A stretch of 54,424 bases of DNA from JAKAGZ01 sp964595355 (GTDB taxonomy: Bacteria; Bacteroidota; Ignavibacteria; Ignavibacteriales; Ignavibacteriaceae). A model generated the notes under the pieces. It saw nothing but the letters and a program-made list of their open reading frames with translations, searched no databases and was not told the DNA's origin. Position numbers and translations under genes: made by a program. Below, piece by piece: positions 24,939 to 33,818 of this stretch. The stretch's first letter is position 1. Each line of letters begins with the position of its first letter. The DNA lies in assembly GCA_964595355.1 (NCBI GenBank), contig CAZQQD010000008.1:1-54424 (forward strand), written 5' to 3'.

Positions 24939-27900
24939 TCAGCTTGTCTTCAGTTTTGAAAATAACTTTTTAATTTTAAAGGTTATAACAGTTGAATTTA
25001 CAGGTTTGGGAACATAATCATCAAAACCATGCTTAAGAATTACTTCTTTATCTTCCTGCATAGCCTTGGCTGTTACTGCAAATACAGGTATTTGTGACCA
25101 CCTTGGCGTTGTCCTGATTTTTTTTATTGTCTGAAAGCCGTCCATCTCTGGCATCATAATATCCATCAATATCAGGTCTGGTGTTTTCTGTTCTAATATT
25201 TTTATTGCCTCCAAGCCATTTTTTGCCAGTATAGTTTTACATCCACAGGCTTCTACTATTTCGTTAATCGTGAATAAAGTGTCTGGATCATCGTCAACAA
25301 TTAATGCTTCTCCGAGATAATTCTTATCCTCCTTTGCTTTTTCAATTCCTCCGACCATCTTTGTTTTATCAATATTTTTTGCAGGCTGCCCCTTCTGAGC
25401 AATACCAAAATTTTCCTGGATCCTTAATTGATCACGAACTATTTTCAGTACATCAAGAGGGTGCCCCATCGATTTTATAGTAATATTTTCAACTATTGAT
25501 TGTAGGGAGTTTTTTTCTTCTTCCGTTAAATCCTTAGCTGTGCTTATTATTATCGGAATATGTCTTGTTTCAATATTTGATTTTAATTTATGGGATAATG
25601 TAATCCCGTCAACTTTGGGCATTATCAAATCCAGTATCACCAAATCGGGTTGTGATTCCAGAATCTTACTGAAAGCTAGTTCACTATCTTTTATATAATC
25701 TATCCTTATATTTTCATTCCTAAACGCTTTTTTAAATTTTTCGAACTCTGTTTCATCATCATCCACTATAACAATTTTTTCAATGCTTTTCTTTGCAAGA
25801 CTTCCAAGACGGTCAAAAGCAGTTTGTAATTTGTCATTTGAAATTGGTTTGACGAAATATTCAAAAGCACCAAGCCCATACCCCAGGTTTTTATCTCCCA
25901 TAATGGAAATCACAATAACAGGAATATCTTTTGTTTCCGGGTTTTCTTTCAAATTTTTAAGAACAGACCAGCCGTCTCTCTGAGGTAGCAAAACATCAAG
26001 TGTAATTGCAAAGGGACACAACTCAATTGCTTTTTTTAGCCCCTTTTCTCCATCTTCAGCGTAAACAACTTCATACCCCTTCGAAACAAGGTACTGTCCT
26101 ATAGTTATTCTAACTTCCGGGTCATTATCTATCACCAGCACGGGCTTTTGTTTTTTCTGAAGCAACCGATCCGATTTATTTTCTAAGCTTTCTTCCGATG
26201 ATGCAAACACAAGAGGAATTGAAAATGAAAATGTTGAACCCTGTCCCAATACACTTTTAACAGTAATACTTCCTTTAAGTAAATCAGCAATTTTTTTACA
26301 GATGGTAAGTCCTAACCCAGTTCCTCCAAACTTACGTGTTGTTGTCCCGTCAGCCTGCCTGAATTCTTCGAAAATTATTTTAATATTTTCTTCAGAAATT
26401 CCTATTCCACTATCTATAGCATCAAAACGCAGAGTATTATCCTTTTCAATTGTTACGCTTAGTTCTACAAAACCATCTTCTGTAAACTTAATTGCATTGC
26501 CTAACAGGTTTATCAACACCTGTGTTATTTTTTCTCTTTCAAGATTTACAACAATTCTAGTATTACAGTTCCTCGAAATTTTCAAATCAATGGATTTATT
26601 ATTTACCAGCGGGCTGACGGAGGTTTCCACATCGCGAATTAACTCTTCAAGCAAGACATCTTCGTTGTGAAGCTCCATTTTGCCTGCCTCTATTTTTGAA
26701 AGATCCAGAATATCGTTGATAAGATTCATCAACCTTCTACTACTCTTCAGAACAACTTCCAATCTTTCTCTGTTTTTACCGACAAGCGTAGTTTCTTCCA
26801 GAATCAGCTCCGTTAATCCAAGAATAGAATTCATAGGGGTCCGCAATTCGTGAGACATGCTGGCAAGAAACTGAGATTTCAATTTGGTTGCTTCCTCGGC
26901 CTTGCTCTTCTGGATTTCCAATTCCTTAGCCTTTTCTTTCAATTCATTGTGTAATTCAACCAATGTTTCATTCTGTTTTCTGATTTGAATGTTCTGCTTT
27001 TGGAAATCTTCATTGAGTTTTTTCAATTCAGCTACTAGATTTTTCATTTGAACAAAAGCAGTCGCATTGGTAATTCCTATGGCAAGTTGCTCTTTGATCT
27101 TTGCAAGATATTCCTTTGCCTCAACTGTTGGCTTACCGGAAGAGCCTAGCTCAAGTATTGCTATTACTCTTTGATTGTAAATAATCGGAATGATTAACAG
27201 ATGTTTAATTTCAATATCAACAACACCAAGAGAGATTTTATAAGGATTTTCTTCAAAATCCATTTCGATAGTATCCCTATCCTTAATCACTTTATTAAAA
27301 AAAGATACATCTGAAGAAAGTTTTATCTTCTCATTCAATCCGTAGGAACTTGCAAGTGTGGTCTTGTGATTTTCATCAACAACATATAAAGCACCAACAA
27401 CAAAGCCGGCAGTCCTAATGATCTTGCTTAATGAAGCCTCTGAAATTTCAGTAAGTGTGGGGTTCTTATTAACAAGTGTTATAAACTCTGAATATTCGTT
27501 TTTTGCACGCTCGTTTTTTTCCAGTTCCACCAGCATTACATTGAACGCTTGGGCAAGTTGCCCTATTTCATCGTTGCTTTGTACAGGAATTTCTGTCTTA
27601 AAATTCCCCTCTTTTGTTATCTCTGTAGCTTTACTTAATACGGAAATCTGTTTTCTGATTTTATCTGTAAAAACTAAAGTAATAATCAAAGATAATACTA
27701 ATCCAGCCAGACCAATCACAATCAAGATGCCTTTAAGGCTTGATTTTAATTGTTGTGTTTCGCCAAGGGTAGTGAAGATTATGAAATCGAGCTGATCGTT
27801 CAAATCATTCCCGATAGCAGGCCTGTAAATTGTAGTAAGTAAATCCGCAGATGAAGTACCCTTGCTAAATATATCAAAATTATTTTTCTTAGAAAGACTT

Positions 27901-28475
27901 ATATATGCCTGAGCAATTAAATAATAATTTTTTTGGTTTTCTTCTTCATCCGAGAGTATAATAGGAGAGCCGTTCCATACAACGGCAACATCTGCACGTA
28001 TTTTTTCAGAAACTTTATTTATAAAGTCAGACGAAAGAATTTTCCCATAGTAATATATTTGTCCATTGCTCTCTTTAAACGTTTTTACAATTGCCGCCGG
28101 ATTGTTTTTTAAAAAATCCCTAATGGTGAATTTTTGGGTTGATATAAAAACATTTTTCTTAACAAGTTTTCTAACGATGTAACCCTGTGAGCCAGCTGAC
28201 TGCTGCAATATAAAATCTATATTCCTATCTGAAAGTTCTTTTTGATTAAAAACCTTACTGGGATTATTATCCGCTAATGCGGCAAAATCGTCATCAGCGT
28301 TTTGTAGCATTTCACGGTAGCTATATATAAAATCGTTGACGGAATTAAGCAAGTATTTCGATTGTTGTGAGGTCAGCACATTATACATTACAGAATAATA
28401 TGCAACAGCGGAACTTATGAGAATGACAGCAACTATAGCAAAGTTTATAAATAGTATCCTAAAACTTATTTTCAT
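24939..28475 (-). CDS. Large hybrid histidine kinase with three receiver domains
   Basis: An 1178-residue membrane kinase. A membrane segment at residues 8-28, a periplasmic sensor (about 30-250) and a second segment (about 252-270) are followed by HAMP, a GAF domain (about 340-470) and a coiled coil. The kinase core has His542 in SMSHELRTPMN. Then three receivers follow in series: about 775-890 (ITLDVLLP), 895-1015 (VILDLIMP) and 1055-1175 (ILMDIMMP). All keep an Asp phosphosite. It lies between two response regulators with only 2-nt gaps and reads on from the secretin gene, so this signalling set is built into the pilus operon. Confidence 0.9.
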   Translation of the reverse strand: MKISFRILFINFAIVAVILISSAVAYYSVMYNVLTSQQSKYLLNSVNDFIYSYREMLQNADDDFAALADNNPSKVFNQKELSDRNIDFILQQSAGSQGYIVRKLVKKNVFISTQKFTIRDFLKNNPAAIVKTFKESNGQIYYYGKILSSDFINKVSEKIRADVAVVWNGSPIILSDEEENQKNYYLIAQAYISLSKKNNFDIFSKGTSSADLLTTIYRPAIGNDLNDQLDFIIFTTLGETQQLKSSLKGILIVIGLAGLVLSLIITLVFTDKIRKQISVLSKATEITKEGNFKTEIPVQSNDEIGQLAQAFNVMLVELEKNERAKNEYSEFITLVNKNPTLTEISEASLSKIIRTAGFVVGALYVVDENHKTTLASSYGLNEKIKLSSDVSFFNKVIKDRDTIEMDFEENPYKISLGVVDIEIKHLLIIPIIYNQRVIAILELGSSGKPTVEAKEYLAKIKEQLAIGITNATAFVQMKNLVAELKKLNEDFQKQNIQIRKQNETLVELHNELKEKAKELEIQKSKAEEATKLKSQFLASMSHELRTPMNSILGLTELILEETTLVGKNRERLEVVLKSSRRLMNLINDILDLSKIEAGKMELHNEDVLLEELIRDVETSVSPLVNNKSIDLKISRNCNTRIVVNLEREKITQVLINLLGNAIKFTEDGFVELSVTIEKDNTLRFDAIDSGIGISEENIKIIFEEFRQADGTTTRKFGGTGLGLTICKKIADLLKGSITVKSVLGQGSTFSFSIPLVFASSEESLENKSDRLLQKKQKPVLVIDNDPEVRITIGQYLVSKGYEVVYAEDGEKGLKKAIELCPFAITLDVLLPQRDGWSVLKNLKENPETKDIPVIVISIMGDKNLGYGLGAFEYFVKPISNDKLQTAFDRLGSLAKKSIEKIVIVDDDETEFEKFKKAFRNENIRIDYIKDSELAFSKILESQPDLVILDLIMPKVDGITLSHKLKSNIETRHIPIIISTAKDLTEEEKNSLQSIVENITIKSMGHPLDVLKIVRDQLRIQENFGIAQKGQPAKNIDKTKMVGGIEKAKEDKNYLGEALIVDDDPDTLFTINEIVEACGCKTILAKNGLEAIKILEQKTPDLILMDIMMPEMDGFQTIKKIRTTPRWSQIPVFAVTAKAMQEDKEVILKHGFDDYVPKPVNSTVITFKIKKLFSKLKTS

Positions 28476-28477
28476 CT

Positions 28478-28843
28478 CTATTCATCTTTTTGTAATACTT
28501 TTCTTATCGTGATTAAAAGCTCATCAAAATCATAGGGTTTGCTGATAAAGTCGCTAGCTCCCATCTTAGCAGAATCGATGGCGCTTTTTACATCAGCATA
28601 AGCGGTAAGAACAATAACTTTTGAACCAATTTTTTTTTCATTCATTTCTTTTAGGACATCAAAGCCATCCTTGCCAGGCATTTTTAAATCCAGAAGAATA
28701 AGGTCAAATGTTTTTGTGGAAAGATTCGTCAATGCTTGGTCTCCATCGTGAACAAATTCAGTCTCATAGCCAACTTCACAAAGTTCTTCGTTAAGCGCCT
28801 GGCAAAGATTTACATCATCATCAACAATTAATATTGATTCCAT
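28478..28843 (-). CDS. Single-domain response regulator (CheY-like)
   Basis: A 121-residue stand-alone receiver: acidic pocket VDDD (8-10), phosphoacceptor Asp52 in LLDLKMPG, switch Thr in VLTAYAD and the conserved Lys in FISKPYDFDEL. No output domain, so it acts by protein contact, as CheY or PilG/PilH do. It starts 7 nt after the secretin gene ends and stops 2 nt before the large kinase, so it belongs to the pilus operon. A role in controlling the motor is a reasonable inference. Confidence 0.9.
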   Translation of the reverse strand: MESILIVDDDVNLCQALNEELCEVGYETEFVHDGDQALTNLSTKTFDLILLDLKMPGKDGFDVLKEMNEKKIGSKVIVLTAYADVKSAIDSAKMGASDFISKPYDFDELLITIRKVLQKDE

Positions 28844-28850
28844 TTTCTAC

Positions 28851-30104
28851 CTAATTATTATCCTTGTTCACTGGTACATTAAATTTATAATACTTAATTT
28901 TCTCCCTATTTTTAAGTATTTCATCCTTTATAGGATTAGTGGTCTGCGGGCCTTCCAGTCTTTCTTTAAGAGTAGGAATCAATTCTGCTTTTATAAGTAT
29001 AACAAGTTCTCTTTTCTCTACGGTCACGTTATCGCTTCCGAATATATAACGCAAACCAAAAAACCACCAAGGCAAATCTTTTAGGACGGGAATCCCAGTT
29101 CGTTCTGTTTTTTCATCGTTTATAAATAAACCACCTATAACAGTTTCTTCACCATTAAGCATGACAACTTGCGTTGTAGCAGATGTTTTATTAATTACCG
29201 AAGTTAAATCTGAAACTGAAAAAGTTGAGCGTTCAGCATTTATATTCATTACTATATAATTAATACCTTTCTCATTATACACGTGTGGAGTAACTTTAAG
29301 TATCGTTCCTGTTGGATAAAATTTCTCTACCGTGTTACCAGCAAAATCTTTTGTTTTAACTGAAAAATCAGAACCTACTTGAATAGTTCCTTCCTGTCCA
29401 TCTCTAACTGTAGTACTGGGAGCAGTTATTACCTCCCCGACATTTTCACTCTCAAGGAATTGAAATAATGCTTTTGCATTTCCAGCAAATTCACCTAAGT
29501 TAAAGCTTGACGTAGCATCAAATTGATAACCGTTAAACGTTTGAGTATTAGAAGATGAACCGTCAGTACCGGAACCTGAACTAGTCTGGCTGACATTTCC
29601 TAATTGGCTACCAAGTTCCAGTCCATTCTTGGAAAGTAAAACCTGCCAATTAATTCCCATTTGCCTGGCTTTATTTACATCAGAATCAAAAAATATAGCA
29701 GAGATTTTTACATCTCTGGCATCTATCGGAGCGTAGATTGAGGCATCTTTCTTTTCCTCTGGCTCTTTGTTTTTTATTACGATCATATCATTTTGTCTCT
29801 CATAAATTAAGCCTGCATATTTAACTATTATATCAAGTGCTTTTTCATAATACATGTTTGTTATTTCTACACCCACAGGATCCGTTCTATCCACCGTTGA
29901 AACTACTTTTATGCCCGTTGTTTTTTCGCTTACTTTACTTATCAAGGCTATTGCATCATTAAACGGAAGCGAAGAAGCGAATGTTACCATTTGATCAGGG
30001 CTGTATTGACCGGTCAATGTCTTTTCAAGATAATTTTGAGCTGTTACCGGTACTGAAATCACCATAATCAAGAAAACTAAAATTGTACTAAATGTCTTTT
30101 TCAT
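28851..30104 (-). CDS. pilQ: Short PilQ/GspD-like secretin
   Basis: A 417-residue protein with a signal peptide (residues 1-22, VTAQ). Residues 45-105 look like an STN/N0-type domain (FNDAIALISKVSEKTTGIKVV). The secretin core from about residue 225 has VGEVITAPSTTVRDGQ and the C-terminal signature ETVIGGLFINDEKTERTGIPVLKDLP. It would form the outer-membrane pore for the filament. It is far shorter than usual PilQ (about 700), with one N0-like domain and little else before the pore. A Ser/Gly-rich insert (about 180-195) lies in the core. It overlaps the PilO-PilP gene by 4 nt. Confidence 0.88.
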   Translation of the reverse strand: MKKTFSTILVFLIMVISVPVTAQNYLEKTLTGQYSPDQMVTFASSLPFNDAIALISKVSEKTTGIKVVSTVDRTDPVGVEITNMYYEKALDIIVKYAGLIYERQNDMIVIKNKEPEEKKDASIYAPIDARDVKISAIFFDSDVNKARQMGINWQVLLSKNGLELGSQLGNVSQTSSGSGTDGSSSNTQTFNGYQFDATSSFNLGEFAGNAKALFQFLESENVGEVITAPSTTVRDGQEGTIQVGSDFSVKTKDFAGNTVEKFYPTGTILKVTPHVYNEKGINYIVMNINAERSTFSVSDLTSVINKTSATTQVVMLNGEETVIGGLFINDEKTERTGIPVLKDLPWWFFGLRYIFGSDNVTVEKRELVILIKAELIPTLKERLEGPQTTNPIKDEILKNREKIKYYKFNVPVNKDNN

Positions 30105-31015
30105 TTTTGAATCTCTTTGTTTTGATTTTTCTTATTAGGCTCATTTTTTTCCAAAGACAGATCAACTTTTTCTATTATACCGCCTTTATTAAGTATAAAA
30201 CTTACACGATTATGCTCATAGTCGATTTTAGTCAGGTAACCCAAGTAAACCTGCTCGCCTTCCCACAGCAAATACGTATTTCCTTTCGAATCAGCTAAGA
30301 AAGCTCCTTCAGGAATAAGAGCAAGTAATCTTGCACCTTGAACATCTAATAAATTATCCAGGTTAGGAGGAAGCTCGTTTCTTATCAATGGATAAAAGAT
30401 ATCGTAAATGGAGCCTGTTGTAATATCATTCTCTTTTATTTCACTGCTGGCAAATCTATTGTTAGAGGAAAAATAAACATCCACATTCATTGAAAAATTC
30501 ACAAGAAAACTGGGGACACCATCCTTGTCGGTTTGAACGGTACTACTAAGAGAAAGTCCTCTTATTTTTTTTAGTTCCTTGCTCTTTTCGATTGCATAAA
30601 TTAATTGATGAACATTATTAAATGTGCCAGTGCCATGTAATTTATATTCGTAATAAAAAAACTCTTTCTCGGGTTTTTGCTCAATGTATTCTATATTCAG
30701 TTGTGTTTTATCCGCAGCAAATCCTGAACTAACTACATTCGTAAAATTAAAAAATTTGATTGAAGAAAGATTTTGCGGAATGTTAAATTTCCTCGAAGCA
30801 AGCACAGAATCCAGTATTGCTTCCCGTGCTGTCATTTCTTTATATTGAGCCGTTAATTGTTCTGTATTATAATCATTAGCTTTTAGCTTTTTTAACTCAG
30901 CATGCATATCTTTTATTTTTCCCTTTTGGACAATAAAAATATAAATCCCGCCCGCCACCGAAATAAATATCAGCAGTGCAAGAAGCCCTAGTGTACTTTT
31001 GAGTTTTCTGTTCAT
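30101..31015 (-). CDS. pilO: PilO-like protein fused to a PilP-like C-terminal domain
   Basis: A 304-residue inner-membrane protein. One membrane segment (about 11-31) and a coiled coil (35-65) precede a ferredoxin-like PilO domain (about 80-190). The C-terminal part (about 220-285, LLALIPEGAFLADSKG, LLWEGEQVYLGYLTKI) has the beta pattern of PilP, the lipoprotein that links PilN/PilO to the secretin. A PilO-PilP fusion would make one chain span the periplasm, like GspC/GspM in type II secretion. It overlaps the genes on both sides by 4 nt, so translation is coupled. The PilP reading is by pattern and needs a profile search. Confidence 0.72.
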   Translation of the reverse strand: MNRKLKSTLGLLALLIFISVAGGIYIFIVQKGKIKDMHAELKKLKANDYNTEQLTAQYKEMTAREAILDSVLASRKFNIPQNLSSIKFFNFTNVVSSGFAADKTQLNIEYIEQKPEKEFFYYEYKLHGTGTFNNVHQLIYAIEKSKELKKIRGLSLSSTVQTDKDGVPSFLVNFSMNVDVYFSSNNRFASSEIKENDITTGSIYDIFYPLIRNELPPNLDNLLDVQGARLLALIPEGAFLADSKGNTYLLWEGEQVYLGYLTKIDYEHNRVSFILNKGGIIEKVDLSLEKNEPNKKNQNKEIQK

Positions 31016-32553
31016 TCAGTATCTTTTTGGTAACTTGAAATATTAAAATTCATTGTAAATCTATAAGAATTTTTATCACGTAATGTTTCATAAAAAATTC
31101 CCTTTAATTCCGCTGATTTCAGCATATAAGCAAATTCCGTCAATACGTCTTTTGATAGTGCATATCCTTCCAGATTCACCCTACCCTCTTCACCCATATT
31201 CATCTTAGTTAACCAAATATTTTTTCTGCTTGAGAAAAATTCAGCTATTTTCCTCAACGAGTTTGACCACACTTCAGTACCAACAGAAACGGAGTCAAGA
31301 ATTGACTGTGTTGTACCAAAATTATTTATTCTTCCTTCAATTTCATTAATCTTGTTTAAAACGTCTTGGTTTTGCTTTAACAAAACTTTCTGAACAGTTA
31401 TCTGATCTTCTATAGAATTAATTTCATTTTGGTTTTTAAGAAATGTCTGTGTCAGGAAAAAGGCTGTGACAAACAACAAGGGAAGCATTGCATATCCATG
31501 CCACCCAAATTGAATAAACTTTTGATCTTCCTTAACATAACGTGGTAGTAAATTTATGCCCTTATGAAACTCTGCTTCTTCATCAAAGAAATCTATTGCT
31601 GCTGCTATAGGCACGCTAAATGCCGAAAGCGACTCTTTTATTTCGTTATCAAGATCCAGAAGATCAAGATCTGAAAAGTCCATTTTAGAAACATTCGCTT
31701 CCGGAAAAGTTCCATAAAACGAAAGAATTATATTTTCGGAATCATCTTCACCACAAACAACAATGTTGTCAAGAGAGGATATTCCACCATTTTCCATTTC
31801 CAGCAAAATTTTTGAAAAATAAACATCATACGTATGAAGATTTACCTTTCCAATATCCAGGGTGCTACCTATGTGCTTCAACTTTCTACCATGTAAGAAA
31901 ATTAATTTGCTATACTCTTTACCAATATAAACTATCAACGAATAGTCATCCGGAAAGAATTTTTTAGTTTTCGCAATATAATAGGCCAAAGATATTTCTG
32001 CGCTTTTTACAGATTGGATTTTATAATTTCTCTTCCCATTATATTGTGCGAGAGCATTAATTAATTTTATACATGAAATTTCTCCGCTAAGAAAAACGGC
32101 CATCCATTCTTTATCTGCGAGCTCTACATATTCAAGGTTTTCCTCATCTATGGTTACATTTTTGGATCGCTGAATATCGTCGGCTATTTCCTGCGTAAAA
32201 TTTGTGGCCTTTGTTTTTTTGGTTCCTTCAAAAAAATGATAATGTACGGAAGGCTCAGTCAATACAGGTATAAAGATTGATTTAGAAAGGTTAAGGCCAT
32301 TTAAAGAGCTGTTAATTAAACTAACATTCGATATAGCTCCACCGCTATCTAGTCCGACATTCTTTTTCATATCTTCTATATGAAGGTCATCGCTATCAAT
32401 TTTTAAGCCCTCCATATCATCTTCGAGATGATAAGCCGGCGCAACTACATCAAATGACGCAGCGCGAAGAACCTTTATTTTATCCTTATCTTTCTGGACT
32501 ACGGCAATTTTTGTGTCATTCCCTTCACAATATGTAAAGATGGCTTGTTTCAT
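31012..32553 (-). CDS. PilM-PilN (GspL-like) fusion protein
   Basis: A 513-residue protein. Residues 1-340 look like the actin-fold PilM domain (MKQAIFTYCEGNDTKIAVV at the start, YSLIVYIGKEYSKLIFLHG near 210). A single membrane helix (about 352-372, YAMLPLLFVTAFFL) follows, then a coiled coil and a periplasmic PilN-like domain (about 400-510). In most type IV pili these are two proteins; the fused form is that of GspL in type II secretion. It would tie the cytoplasmic motor to the periplasmic PilO partner. Its ATG directly follows the stop of pilT, with no spacer. Confidence 0.78.
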   Translation of the reverse strand: MKQAIFTYCEGNDTKIAVVQKDKDKIKVLRAASFDVVAPAYHLEDDMEGLKIDSDDLHIEDMKKNVGLDSGGAISNVSLINSSLNGLNLSKSIFIPVLTEPSVHYHFFEGTKKTKATNFTQEIADDIQRSKNVTIDEENLEYVELADKEWMAVFLSGEISCIKLINALAQYNGKRNYKIQSVKSAEISLAYYIAKTKKFFPDDYSLIVYIGKEYSKLIFLHGRKLKHIGSTLDIGKVNLHTYDVYFSKILLEMENGGISSLDNIVVCGEDDSENIILSFYGTFPEANVSKMDFSDLDLLDLDNEIKESLSAFSVPIAAAIDFFDEEAEFHKGINLLPRYVKEDQKFIQFGWHGYAMLPLLFVTAFFLTQTFLKNQNEINSIEDQITVQKVLLKQNQDVLNKINEIEGRINNFGTTQSILDSVSVGTEVWSNSLRKIAEFFSSRKNIWLTKMNMGEEGRVNLEGYALSKDVLTEFAYMLKSAELKGIFYETLRDKNSYRFTMNFNISSYQKDTE

Positions 32554-33786
32554 TTACACGGCTGTCAATATTTGTTGAATTCTTGTTTTATTATTAGCAT
32601 AAGAAATCGCTGTGTCTAAAGCAATTTTTTTGCTTAAATACAATCTCTTAAGATCTTGTTCCATAGTGATCATTCCACTTTGTCCACCTTGGTTAATCAT
32701 CATATAAATTTCACTGGTGTTATTATTTTTAATTGCTGCTTTAACACTTGGAGTAACGATTAATACTTCTTTAGCAAGAACCACTTTCCCATCAATGCTG
32801 GGAACTAGCTTCTGTGACACTACAGAAATTAAAACATCTGCAAGTCTGTTCCTAACTCTTTCTTGTTCAGATGGGTTAACCTCAGCAACAATTCTATCTA
32901 TCGATTCAACAGCTGAAGATGTGTGCAAAGTGGAAAATACTTTATGACCAGTATCTGTTACCTCGAGAGCTGCGAGAATGGTATCCGGATCACGCATTTC
33001 ACCTATAACTATAATATCAGGGTCCTGCCTGAGGGCTTGTATGACTCCGTCTTTAAAAGTTAGTACGTCTCTCCCAACCTCTCTGTGCCTTATAAACGAA
33101 ACATTGGATTTATGAATATACTCAATAGGTGAAGAAATAATCACAATATGAGCCGGATCATATTTATTATGCTCATCAATAATTGCATCAAGTGTTGTAG
33201 ATTTACCGGAGCCTGTAATTCCTGTAACTAAAGACAATCCAAATTTTATGTAACTGTGACTCATTGCCTTTACAACATTTGGGTGAAACTCAAGCGAGGC
33301 CAATGAACGCACAATTGTACTTATCGCCCGAAGATTTAATGCAAGCGTTTCCAAATCAAAATAGGCACAGGCTCTGAAACGTGCTAAAACTTTTTTCCTT
33401 TCGTAGAAAAAGGTGTAGCTAAAGTCCAGGTTTCTTGTTATCTGAAGATATTTTCTTTGATTTTTGTTTAAGAGATTAATAATCATCACAGCTGCTTCAT
33501 CTTCAGAAAACTGTGGGAATTCTTTAACTCTCTCTTTTGTACCAAAGACTCTGATCCATACAAAGCCATTGCTGGCGTGTCCGCCAATTTCAAGATCCGA
33601 AGCATCCCGTTCAATCATACTGGTTAGCATCCGATCAACTATATTTTTTAAGACTACTCTTTCTTTGTGTGGTATCTGCTCAATATTCTCAAGTATATAA
33701 TCAACTTTTTCTGTTCCGTAAACGATCTCCGGAATGGTTGAAATAAACCTTTTTAGTATATCTTTATATTCTTTATCGACAACCAA
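32554..33786 (-). CDS. pilT: PilT-like retraction ATPase
   Basis: A 410-residue secretion ATPase of the PilT/PilU class. Walker A GITGSGKS is at residues 189-196, the Asp box VIGEMRD and the His box STLHTSS follow. It lacks the PilB zinc cysteines. It powers filament disassembly and so points to a retractile pilus, not plain type II secretion. It is longer than typical PilT (about 345) through an N-terminal extension. The start is TTG at 33786 with GGGAA upstream. The PilB gene ends 32 nt before. Confidence 0.9.
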   Translation of the reverse strand: MVVDKEYKDILKRFISTIPEIVYGTEKVDYILENIEQIPHKERVVLKNIVDRMLTSMIERDASDLEIGGHASNGFVWIRVFGTKERVKEFPQFSEDEAAVMIINLLNKNQRKYLQITRNLDFSYTFFYERKKVLARFRACAYFDLETLALNLRAISTIVRSLASLEFHPNVVKAMSHSYIKFGLSLVTGITGSGKSTTLDAIIDEHNKYDPAHIVIISSPIEYIHKSNVSFIRHREVGRDVLTFKDGVIQALRQDPDIIVIGEMRDPDTILAALEVTDTGHKVFSTLHTSSAVESIDRIVAEVNPSEQERVRNRLADVLISVVSQKLVPSIDGKVVLAKEVLIVTPSVKAAIKNNNTSEIYMMINQGGQSGMITMEQDLKRLYLSKKIALDTAISYANNKTRIQQILTAV

Positions 33787-33818
33787 AATATTCCCGTCTT
33801 TTAATAAGTGTTAAAAAT

